From: JAUSIF01 sp963711595
GTDB taxonomy: Bacteria > Pseudomonadota > Alphaproteobacteria > Rhizobiales > Xanthobacteraceae
DNA length: 64,000 nucleotides
Direction: 5' to 3'
NCBI GenBank assembly: GCA_963711595.1
Contig: CAVQER010000005.1
Span: 310,001 to 374,000, forward strand
The notes under the pieces were generated by a model. That model had not been told where the DNA came from. It did no database searches and saw nothing but the letters and a program-made list of their open reading frames with translations. The translations under genes and the position numbers were made by a program. The stretch's first letter is position 1, and every line of letters begins with the position of its first letter. Positions 1 to 7,995 of the stretch are shown piece by piece.

Positions 1-333
1 CGACAGCACGGCTTGCAGCTTCTGGCGCTCGATCGGCTTTTGCAGAACCGGCACGTCGGCGAAGCGGCGGTCGATGCTGTCGGCGCTGTAGCCCGTGACG
101 AATACGAACGGAATTCCGCGAGCATTGAGAACATCCGCAACACCGTAGATCGACTCGCCTCCGAGATTGACGTCCAGAATGCCAGCCTGGATGTCACCGT
201 TTCTCGCCGAGCCCATCGCGTCCTTTAGCCGGCTGTGGGGGCCGTCGACCATGTGGCCAAGCTCGCTCAGCATGTCAGCCAGCATCATCGCAACGAGCGG
301 CTCATCCTCGACAAGCAGAATGAGACTCTGCAT
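1..333 (-). CDS. Response regulator receiver protein, cut by the window edge
   Basis: Only the first 111 residues lie inside the window; the gene continues beyond base 1. It opens with the receiver-domain pattern 'LILLVEDEPLVAMML' with the acidic pair, has the phosphoacceptor aspartate in 'GILDVNLGGE', a Thr in 'FVTGYSA' and the conserved lysine in 'LQKPI'. No output domain is visible, so it may be a stand-alone receiver. The ATG at 331-333 lies inside the 3' end of the upstream HWE kinase, an overlap of about 32 bases, which suggests translational coupling and a kinase-receiver pair. Single-domain receivers beside HWE kinases are common in Rhizobiales; its partner here is inferred from position only. 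Confidence 0.85.
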   Translation of the reverse strand, partial: MQSLILLVEDEPLVAMMLADMLSELGHMVDGPHSRLKDAMGSARNGDIQAGILDVNLGGESIYGVADVLNARGIPFVFVTGYSADSIDRRFADVPVLQKPIERQKLQAVLS

Positions 334-1837
334 CCGTGGGCTTGGCCGGAACGCCGTCGCCGGCTTCCGTGTGCCGTCCGTCGTCGGGACTCCCGCGGAA
401 AGACACGGTCTTCGCGTCCATCGGCACAGCCATAGAGCAGCGCAAGCCTTTGCGGTCCCAATCGAATTTCACACTGCCGCCCAGTTGGTTCTCAATCCCC
501 ATCGCCACGACGCGCGTGCCGTATCCACGCGTGGCCGGCGTATCAACTGCAGGACCACCAGTCTCGACCCAGCTCAGCTCCAGCCGGCCCGGCTCCAGGT
601 TCCAGCTCAGCGCCACGCGGCCGGTCTCCGCCGACAGCGCGCCATACTTTGCAGCGTTCGTCACGAGTTCATGCAACGCGAGCGCAAGCGTCTGCGCAGT
701 ATTCGGTTGCAGCAGCACCGCTGGGCCGTTGACCGAGACCTTTTCGGCTTCGTCGGTCAGGTATGGAGCAAACTCCTCGTCGACCAGCTTGCTGAGGTCC
801 GCACCCTCCCAGCGTGAGCGTGACAGCAGTTTGTGGGCATTCGACAGCGCGCGGATTCGTCCATCGACCGCCGAAACATACGACTCCATATCCTCGGCCT
901 TGGTCAGGCGCATGATCGACTGCACGACGGCAACGACGTTCCGGGCGCGGTGATCGACCTCCTCGGCAAGCAGCATCTGCCGATCCTCGGCGAGCTTCCG
1001 ATCGGTGATGTCGACGGTGACCCCGCTCAATCGGAAGATCCGCCCTTGGCTGCCGAAGCTCGCCGCCGCGACGCCGACGCACCAACGCAATTCGCCCGTC
1101 GGCCTCTTCACGCGGAACTCGAGATGAACGGTCTTTGAGTTTCGCGTCACGCCTCGAAGCGCCGCCAACAGGCGCTCGACATCGTCGGGATGGATCAGGG
1201 ACCTGACGTTGTCGGGCGAGGGAACAAAGTTTTTCGGATCGACGCCGAAGATCGCGAACTGTCCCTGATCCCACGAGGTCACACGGCCCACCGCGTCCCA
1301 GTCCCACGTCCCCATTTGACCCGCAGCGAGCGCCAGACTGCGGAGCTGTTCGCTTTGTCGCAGCTGCCGAGTTGAAGCGGCGAGTTCCGCCGTCCGCTCC
1401 GCGACGCGCGCCTCCAGTTCCCGATTCAACTGCTCGAGCTGCCGTGACTTGCGGTAAAGATCGATGAAGACCTTCACCTTCGCCCGCAATACTTCCGGAA
1501 TTACCGGGATCGGCACGTAGTCGACCGCGCCCATTTCGTAACCACGCAATCGATCGACCTCGGTCAGCAGGATCGCGGAGATGAAGATGATCGACGTCTG
1601 CTGAAAACGCGGGTGATCGCGGATCATCGACGCGAGCTGGAATCCGTCGGTTTCCGGCATGTACACGTCGATGAGGACGACGGCGATGTCCTTCTTCAGA
1701 AGGTGCTCGAGCGCTTCGCGAGCGCTGTTGGCGGCGATCAGGTTCTCGCCCAGATCGCGCAGGATAACCTCGTACGTCATCAGCTTTGCCGGCTGATCGT
1801 CGACGAGAAGGACGTTGACTTTTTCGTTCATGACCAT
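302..1837 (-). CDS. Receiver-PAS-HWE family sensor histidine kinase
   Basis: About 511 residues. An N-terminal receiver domain ('VNVLLVDDQPAK', Asp in 'VLIDVYMPETDG') is followed by a short coiled coil, a PAS/PAC domain ('GTWDWDAVGRVTSWDQ', 'LSGVTVDITDRKLAE') and an HWE-type kinase core ('EEVDHRARNVVAVVQSI' phospho-acceptor His, then 'ALALHELVTNAAKYGAL' in the ATPase). There are no membrane segments, so it is a cytosolic kinase driven by its own receiver or by a PAS ligand. I chose the ATG at 1837, ten bases after the stop of the upstream hybrid kinase, with a weak purine stretch ahead; an ATG two codons later is also possible. Together with the flanking kinase and receiver it looks like a phosphorelay operon. 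Confidence 0.88.
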   Translation of the reverse strand: MVMNEKVNVLLVDDQPAKLMTYEVILRDLGENLIAANSAREALEHLLKKDIAVVLIDVYMPETDGFQLASMIRDHPRFQQTSIIFISAILLTEVDRLRGYEMGAVDYVPIPVIPEVLRAKVKVFIDLYRKSRQLEQLNRELEARVAERTAELAASTRQLRQSEQLRSLALAAGQMGTWDWDAVGRVTSWDQGQFAIFGVDPKNFVPSPDNVRSLIHPDDVERLLAALRGVTRNSKTVHLEFRVKRPTGELRWCVGVAAASFGSQGRIFRLSGVTVDITDRKLAEDRQMLLAEEVDHRARNVVAVVQSIMRLTKAEDMESYVSAVDGRIRALSNAHKLLSRSRWEGADLSKLVDEEFAPYLTDEAEKVSVNGPAVLLQPNTAQTLALALHELVTNAAKYGALSAETGRVALSWNLEPGRLELSWVETGGPAVDTPATRGYGTRVVAMGIENQLGGSVKFDWDRKGLRCSMAVPMDAKTVSFRGSPDDGRHTEAGDGVPAKPTDAESHSACRG

Positions 1838-1847
1838 GATTTCCGCT

Positions 1848-4800
1848 TTAGCGATGGAGCCAGTTCCGCAAAGCGGACAGCAATTGCTCGGTATTGACGG
1901 GCTTGGCGAGATAGTCGGAGGCGCCCGCCTCCAGGCATTTCTCACGGTCGCCCTTCATGGCCTTCGCGGTCAACGCGATGATCGGCAGGCGCCGATGCGC
2001 CGGGTTGGCACGGATCGCCTCGATCGCCTGATATCCGTCCATGCCCGGCATCATGATGTCCATGAGGACGATTGCGAGTTCCGGTGTCCGTTCAATCAGC
2101 TGGATCGCCTCGTTGCCGGTGGTCGCCGTCAACACGCTCATGCCGCGCCGCTCCAGTACGCTGCTGAGCGCGAACACGTTGCGGGCATCGTCGTCCACGA
2201 GCAGGACGGTCCGATCGATCAACTGTTCGTCGGAGTCGCGCAGCCGGTCGAGCATGCGTTGCTTTTCCGCCGGCAGGTTCGCAATGACTCGATGCAGGAA
2301 CAACGCGGTCTCGTCGAGCAGGCGTTCAGGCAATTCCACGCCTTTGACCACGACGCTGCGCGCCATCGAGTGGAGTTGTGCGTCTTCATCGGCAGAGAGT
2401 TCTCTGCCCGTGAATACGACCACCGGGACGTCGGACAGTTGGGGATCCGCGCCGATCTGCTTCAGGACTTCGAACCCCGAAATGTCGGGTAGACGCAGGT
2501 CCAGCACGACGCAGTCGATCGCCTGTTTGCGCAGGATCTCAAGGCACTCGGCGCCCGTGCTGGCCGTCAAAATCTCCACGTCGTCATGCCCGAGCAGCTC
2601 GCGAATACTCATCTGCTCGACGGCGTTGTCCTCGACGAGAAGCAAACGTTTGCGATGACGGCCGGCGTAGTTCTTGATGCGTGCAAAGGCGTCCTCGAGG
2701 TCCTCGGCGTTCGTAGGCTTCGTCAGGAACGCGAAGGCGCCGCGGCTCAGTCCATGGGCGCGGTCCTCGTCGGACGTAACGATCTGGACGGGGATGTGAC
2801 GGGTGGCAGGATTTTGCTTGAGATGGCTCAACACGTTCCAGCCGAGTGTATCAGGCAGGAAAACGTCCAACGAAATCGCGCTCGGCTCGTACTGAGTGAC
2901 GAGGTCGAGCGCGTCGCCGCCGCGCGCGGCGACGAGAACCTTGAACCCCTGATCGCGGGCGAGATCAGCAAGCACGCGCCCATAATGCGGGTCGTCCTCC
3001 ACGATCAACAGCGTTGGATCGCCCGGCCGGATATCCAGCCGGTCGTCGGGAATCTGTTCGATCGGCCGCTCAGGGGAGCGTTCCACGTTTAGCAGCTGAA
3101 TGGCCTGCGAAATGCTGGGCGAAGGCAACCGCTGTAGCGTCGCCGGACCAGTGAATTTGACCGGGAGATAGAGCGTGAAGGTGCTGCCGACGCCCGGCGC
3201 GCTTCTCAATGTAAGCTCCCCGCCAAGCAGGTTCGCGAGTTCGCGGCAGATGGCGAGCCCAAGACCCGTGCCGCCATACTTGCGGCTCGTGCTCGCGTCG
3301 GCCTGCTGGAACGCTTCGAAGATGATCTTCTGTTTGTCCGTCGGAATGCCGATTCCCGTATCCGTGACCTCGAACGCGACGACGGCCGGTGCCTGATTCA
3401 GCATTTCATGCTGTGTGCTCCAGCCACCGGCGGCCTTGAACACCTTGAGATGAACGTTCCCCTCTTCCGTGAACTTGAAGGCGTTCGACATCAGGTTCTT
3501 CAGTACCTGTTGCAGACGCTTCGAGTCAGTGACGATGCTGCGCCCAAGCGCAGAATCGATATTCACGTCGAACGCGAGTTGCCGGCGCTCCGCCTCGTGA
3601 TGGAACTGGCGCGACACGGCGTCGATGAGGCTCGTAAGCTGAACTTCCTCGGCGTCGACGCTCACTGTTCCGGACTCGATCTTGGAGAGATCGAGAATGT
3701 CGGTGATCAAGTGCAGAAGGTCGGTACCCGCGCCGTGAATCGTGCGCGAGAACTCGACCTGCTTCGATACGAGGTTGCCGTCGGCATTGTCCGCGAGCTG
3801 CTGGCTCAGGATCAGGATGCTGTTCAAAGGTGTCCGCAGCTCGTGCGACATGTTTGCAAGGAACTCGGACTTGTACTTCGAGGTAAGCGCAAGCTCGCCC
3901 GCCTTGTCTTCCAGAGCGCGTCGCGCCTGTTCGATTTCGACGTTCTTGCGCTCCACTTCCACGTTCCGCTCGGCCAGCTGTTGCGCCTTTTGCTCGAGCT
4001 GATCGTTCGTTTGCTGCAATTCCCGCTGCTGCGCCTGTAGTTCGGCGGCGAGCTGCTGCGACTGTTTCAGGAGGCCTTCGGTCTGCATCGTCGCCTCGAT
4101 GCTGTTCAGCACCGTACCGAAACTCTCGGTGAGCTGTTCGAGGAATGCGACCTGCAGTGCGTTGAACGAGCCGAGCGAAGCAAGTTCGATCACCGCCTTC
4201 AGCTGGTTCTCGAACAGTACGGGCAGCACGATGACGTTGTTCGGCATCGTCCTGAACGAAACCGAACCAATCGGGACTGCCTTTGGCTGCAGGTCCGTGA
4301 TCAGCAAACGACGCTTGCCGGCGGCGCATTGCCCGATCAAGCCTTCGCCGAGCTGCAATACCTCCGGATGGCTATTCTCGCGGTCATCTGCATACGCCGA
4401 GACGATCCGCAGACTCGGCTTCTCGCCGCCTTCAACTCGATAGATGACGCCTTGCTGTGCGTTGACGAGCGGAGTGAGCTCCGCGAGCAGTAGCCGGCCG
4501 ACCGTCGCGAGGTCGCGTTGACCCTGCATCATCGTCGTGAACTTCGCGACGTTCGTCTTCAGCCAATCCTGCTCCATGTTGCGCTCGGTCGTGAGGCGCA
4601 GGTTGCCGATCATCGTGTTGATGTAATCCTTGAGCTCGGCCACTTCGCCGCGCGCGTCCACCTGAATCGAGCGCGTCAGGTCGCCCTTGGTCACCGCGGT
4701 CGTCACCTCGGCGATCGCGCGCACCTGGGTCGTCAGGTTCGCCGCGAGCAGGTTCACGTTGCCGGTCAAGTCCTTCCACGTACCGGATGCACCCGGCACG

Positions 4801-7325
4801 TTCGCCTGACCGCCTAGCCGCCCTTCGACGCCCACTTCGCGGGCCACCGTCGTCACCTGGTCCGCGAACGTCGCGAGCGTTTCGGTCATGCTGTTGATGG
4901 TTTCCGCAAGCGCGGCCACCTCGCCCTTCGACTGCACGGTCAGCTTCTGCTTCAAGTCGCCGATCGCGACGGCGGTCACGACTTTCACGATGCCGCGCAC
5001 CTGCTCGGTCAGGTTCGCCGCCATGACGTTCACGGTGTCGGTAAGGTCTTTCCACGTACCCGCGGCACCCGGCACCTGCGCCTGTCCGCCGAGCTTGCCT
5101 TCGGTACCCACTTCGCGCGCGACGCGCGTCACTTCCGAAGCGAACGCGTTGAGCTGGTCCACCATCGTGTTGATGGTGTCCTTCAATTCGAGAATTTCGC
5201 CCTTCACGTCTACGGTGATCTTGCGCGAAAGGTCGCCGCGCGCGACGGCGGTGGTCACTTCGGCGATGTTGCGGACTTGCGTCGTGAGGTTCGCGCCGAG
5301 CAGGTTGACGTTGTCCGTCAAGTCTTTCCACGTGCCGGCGACGCCTGGCACGTGTGCCTGCGCGCCGAGCTTTCCTTCGGTACCCACTTCGCGCGCGACG
5401 CGCGTCACTTCCGCCGCGAACGAACGCAGCTGCTCGACCATCGTGTTGAGCGTGTCCTTCAAGAGAAGCAGCTCGCCGCGCACGTCGACGGTGATTTTCT
5501 TGGAAAGGTCGCCGCTTGCGATCGCGGTCGCCACTTCGGCGATGTTGCGGACCTGGGCGGTAAGGTTGCCGGCCATCAGATTCACGTTGTCGGTCAAGTC
5601 CTTCCACGTACCGGCGACGTCAGGCACCTGCGCCTGGCCGCCGAGCTTTCCTTCGGTGCCCACCTCGCGCGCCACGCGCGTCACTTCCCAGGCGAACGCG
5701 TTGAGCTGGTCCACCATCGTGTTGATGGTGTCCTTCAATTCGAGAATTTCGCCCTTCACGTCCACGGTGATCTTGCGCGAAAGGTCGCCACGCGCGACGG
5801 CCGTGGTGACCTCCGCGATGTTACGCACCTGACCGGTCAGGTTGCCGGCCATCAGGTTCACGTTGTCGGTCAAGTCCTTCCAGGTGCCGGCGACGCCCGG
5901 CACGACCGCTTGACCGCCGAGCTTGCCTTCGGTGCCCACCTCGCGCGCCACGCGCGTCACTTCCGCCGCGAACGATCGGAGTTGGTCGACCATCGCGTTG
6001 ATCGCTTCCTTCAGCTGAAGGATCTCGCCGCGCACGTCGACGGTGATTTTCTTCGACAGGTCCCCGTTCGCCACCGCGATCGTCACCTCGGCGAGGTTTC
6101 GCACTTGGCCGGTCAGGTTACCCGCCATCGAATTCACGTTGTCGGTGAGATCCTTCCAAGTACCCGCGACGCCAGACACCCGCGCCTGCCCGCCGAGCTT
6201 GCCTTCGGTGCCCACCTCGCGGGCAACGCGCGTCACCTCCGACGCAAAGGCGTTAAGCTGATCCACCATCGTGTTAATGGTGTTCTTGAGCTCGAGAATT
6301 TCGCCGCGCACGTCCACGGTGATCTTGCGCGAAAGGTCGCCGCGCGCGACGGCCGTCGTCACCTCCGCGATGTTACGCACCTGACCGGTCAGGTTGCCGG
6401 CCATCAGGTTCACGTTGTCGGTCAGGTCCTTCCAGGTACCGGCAACGCCCGGCACGATCGCCTGTCCGCCGAGCTTGCCCTCCGTGCCCACCTCGCGCGC
6501 GACGCGCGTCACTTCCGCCGCGAACGACCGGAGCTGATCCACCATCGCGTTGATCGCTTCCTTCAGCTGAAGGATCTCGCCGCGCACGTCGACGGTGATC
6601 TTTTTCGAAAGGTCGCCGTTCGCGACCGCGATCGTCACCTCGGCGAGGTTGCGCACCTGGTCCGTCAGGTTACCTGCCATCGAATTCACGCTGTCGGTAA
6701 GATCCTTCCACACGCCGGTCACTTCACGGACCTTGGCCTGACCGCCGAGCTTGCCTTCGGTACCCACTTCGCGCGCGACACGCGTCACTTCGGACGTGAA
6801 CACGCTCAACTGCTTGATCATGCGGTTGACGATGTTCGCGGAACGCAGGAACTCGCCCTTGAGCGGACGGCCGTCCACTTCGAGGCGCACGGTCTGCAGC
6901 AGGTCGCCTTGCGCGACCGCGCCGATCACGCGCGTCACTTCCGACGTCGGCCAGAGGAGATCGTCGATCAACGTGTTGACCGACACTTCCATCTCACCCC
7001 AGGCGCCGTTCGACAGTGCAAACTTCACGCGCTGCTTTGTCTTGCCCTCGCGACCCACGACCTGGCCAACCCGTTCGAGCTGCTGCGCCATGCGCTCGTT
7101 CGAGACGACAATCTCGTTGAAGCAGTCGGCGATCTTGCCGACGATACCGGTCTGATCGCCGGCCATGCGGATCGAAAAATCGCCCGCACGCATCGCCTGC
7201 ATCGCATTTAGAAGCGCGACCAGTTCGCCCGGCGAGCCACCGTTTATTCCTGGATCGTTGAGTTCGTTCAGGCCCGCCCCGCCCGGCAACCCGTTGACGG
7301 CCATTCCCGCCGTGGCCTTACTCAT
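1848..7325 (-). CDS. Soluble hybrid histidine kinase with eight-unit HAMP array, GAF and three receivers
   Basis: 1825 residues without a hydrophobic segment, so cytosolic. Residues ~1-175 are degenerate HAMP-like sequence; ~176-910 hold eight ~92-residue units with the core 'EVTRVAREVGTEGKLGGQA'. Then come a GAF domain (~925-1075), a Gln/Glu-rich coiled coil, HisKA ('FLANMSHELRTPLNSI'), HATPase ('NLMSNAFKFT', 'DTGIGIP'), and receivers at ~1432 ('LLIVEDDP', 'SLDVFLPD'), ~1560 ('LLLVEDN', 'VLDLRLPD') and ~1708 ('VLLVDDD', 'LMDIMMPGMDG'). This architecture recalls the poly-HAMP group III fungal osmosensor kinases and their bacterial relatives; the signal here is unknown. The start has a clear AGGAG seven bases upstream. 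It leads the cluster with the HWE kinase. Confidence 0.92.
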   Translation of the reverse strand: MSKATAGMAVNGLPGGAGLNELNDPGINGGSPGELVALLNAMQAMRAGDFSIRMAGDQTGIVGKIADCFNEIVVSNERMAQQLERVGQVVGREGKTKQRVKFALSNGAWGEMEVSVNTLIDDLLWPTSEVTRVIGAVAQGDLLQTVRLEVDGRPLKGEFLRSANIVNRMIKQLSVFTSEVTRVAREVGTEGKLGGQAKVREVTGVWKDLTDSVNSMAGNLTDQVRNLAEVTIAVANGDLSKKITVDVRGEILQLKEAINAMVDQLRSFAAEVTRVAREVGTEGKLGGQAIVPGVAGTWKDLTDNVNLMAGNLTGQVRNIAEVTTAVARGDLSRKITVDVRGEILELKNTINTMVDQLNAFASEVTRVAREVGTEGKLGGQARVSGVAGTWKDLTDNVNSMAGNLTGQVRNLAEVTIAVANGDLSKKITVDVRGEILQLKEAINAMVDQLRSFAAEVTRVAREVGTEGKLGGQAVVPGVAGTWKDLTDNVNLMAGNLTGQVRNIAEVTTAVARGDLSRKITVDVKGEILELKDTINTMVDQLNAFAWEVTRVAREVGTEGKLGGQAQVPDVAGTWKDLTDNVNLMAGNLTAQVRNIAEVATAIASGDLSKKITVDVRGELLLLKDTLNTMVEQLRSFAAEVTRVAREVGTEGKLGAQAHVPGVAGTWKDLTDNVNLLGANLTTQVRNIAEVTTAVARGDLSRKITVDVKGEILELKDTINTMVDQLNAFASEVTRVAREVGTEGKLGGQAQVPGAAGTWKDLTDTVNVMAANLTEQVRGIVKVVTAVAIGDLKQKLTVQSKGEVAALAETINSMTETLATFADQVTTVAREVGVEGRLGGQANVPGASGTWKDLTGNVNLLAANLTTQVRAIAEVTTAVTKGDLTRSIQVDARGEVAELKDYINTMIGNLRLTTERNMEQDWLKTNVAKFTTMMQGQRDLATVGRLLLAELTPLVNAQQGVIYRVEGGEKPSLRIVSAYADDRENSHPEVLQLGEGLIGQCAAGKRRLLITDLQPKAVPIGSVSFRTMPNNVIVLPVLFENQLKAVIELASLGSFNALQVAFLEQLTESFGTVLNSIEATMQTEGLLKQSQQLAAELQAQQRELQQTNDQLEQKAQQLAERNVEVERKNVEIEQARRALEDKAGELALTSKYKSEFLANMSHELRTPLNSILILSQQLADNADGNLVSKQVEFSRTIHGAGTDLLHLITDILDLSKIESGTVSVDAEEVQLTSLIDAVSRQFHHEAERRQLAFDVNIDSALGRSIVTDSKRLQQVLKNLMSNAFKFTEEGNVHLKVFKAAGGWSTQHEMLNQAPAVVAFEVTDTGIGIPTDKQKIIFEAFQQADASTSRKYGGTGLGLAICRELANLLGGELTLRSAPGVGSTFTLYLPVKFTGPATLQRLPSPSISQAIQLLNVERSPERPIEQIPDDRLDIRPGDPTLLIVEDDPHYGRVLADLARDQGFKVLVAARGGDALDLVTQYEPSAISLDVFLPDTLGWNVLSHLKQNPATRHIPVQIVTSDEDRAHGLSRGAFAFLTKPTNAEDLEDAFARIKNYAGRHRKRLLLVEDNAVEQMSIRELLGHDDVEILTASTGAECLEILRKQAIDCVVLDLRLPDISGFEVLKQIGADPQLSDVPVVVFTGRELSADEDAQLHSMARSVVVKGVELPERLLDETALFLHRVIANLPAEKQRMLDRLRDSDEQLIDRTVLLVDDDARNVFALSSVLERRGMSVLTATTGNEAIQLIERTPELAIVLMDIMMPGMDGYQAIEAIRANPAHRRLPIIALTAKAMKGDREKCLEAGASDYLAKPVNTEQLLSALRNWLHR
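4595..6800 (-). repeat. Eight tandem 276-bp HAMP-coding repeats
   Basis: Inside the hybrid kinase gene, eight consecutive units of 276 bp (92 codons) are nearly identical at DNA level in their core. The linkers between cores alternate: units ending in 'QLRSFAAEV' alternate with units ending in 'QLNAFASEV' over the first six, so the true period there is about 552 bp. The two units nearest the GAF domain are more diverged ('VAREVGVEGRLGG'). The pattern suggests growth by duplication of unit pairs. Confidence 0.9.
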
Positions 7326-7608
7326 GTTCAGCTCCTGTTGGTGTCGCCCCGGCAGGCGCGACTATGCCGCGGGTCCCAAGCGGCTACGGTGTTGGCATCC
7401 GCAGCCACGTGACTCTGCGCAGCACATATCATCGTTGGACAGGAAATCAGACCCTCCCCGCGCTTTGACCCCTTACGGTCGCAGCACTCGCTGAAACAGA
7501 AAATTCGGAAGCGAAGGATCAGTTCCTTATTTTTGACAATTTATTTTTCGCGCCCGCCGGGTGGTCCCGGAACGCCGAAAACGAAATGGCGCCAATGATT
7601 TAGGGACA

Positions 7609-7992
7609 TCAGCGGAGCGCAGCGCAAGCGGGAATGATGAGCGCCGCGGCGCCTGCGGCGAGCACCCCGAAGGTCGATAGGCCGGCCAACCCGATGGTCA
7701 TCCCTCGCTCGAAGCTTTGTTCCTGTTCCATTGGCCGGGCGGAGACCCTGACGGGGAGGCCCGCGGCTATCCCGAGGACCGCGAAGACCGTTGCGCCGGC
7801 AATGATCAGTTGGGGCTGCTCGAGCCCGAAGAGTCCGGCACCGAACAGATCCCGCGCGCAGCCAAACGAGTGCACCGCGTAGACGACCGCGAGGTGAGCT
7901 GCCCAGATGAGCGGTCCGAGAGTGAGGTTGAAAGCCACCCGGATCACGCTCTTTTCGACTCGTCTTCTCTTGGTTGGTTCCCGCGCGTTCAT
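7609..7992 (-). CDS. Small membrane protein at the end of the caa3 oxidase operon
   Basis: 127 residues with a basic N-terminus (KRRRVEK) and about three hydrophobic segments, near residues 20-45 ('LTLGPLIWAAHLAVVYAVH'), 60-82 and 97-125. It begins three bases after the stop of the fused oxidase subunit gene and is last in that operon. The Trp-Ala-Ala-His motif in the first helix and a Cys-bearing loop recur in small proteins I associate with such oxidase clusters, but I recognise no named family. It may be an accessory or assembly subunit; this is inference from position. Confidence 0.72.
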   Translation of the reverse strand: MNAREPTKRRRVEKSVIRVAFNLTLGPLIWAAHLAVVYAVHSFGCARDLFGAGLFGLEQPQLIIAGATVFAVLGIAAGLPVRVSARPMEQEQSFERGMTIGLAGLSTFGVLAAGAAALIIPACAALR

Positions 7993-7995
7993 TGC

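Noticed and set aside
4595..6800. Regularly spaced repeats considered as a possible CRISPR array
   Set aside because: The period is 276 bp, the units are coding in one frame, and there are no spacers or cas genes.
5277..7211. A 644-codon open frame on the plus strand
   Set aside because: It is the antisense shadow of the HAMP repeats, with the same 92-codon periodicity and a His/Arg-rich composition typical of antisense frames in GC-rich DNA.
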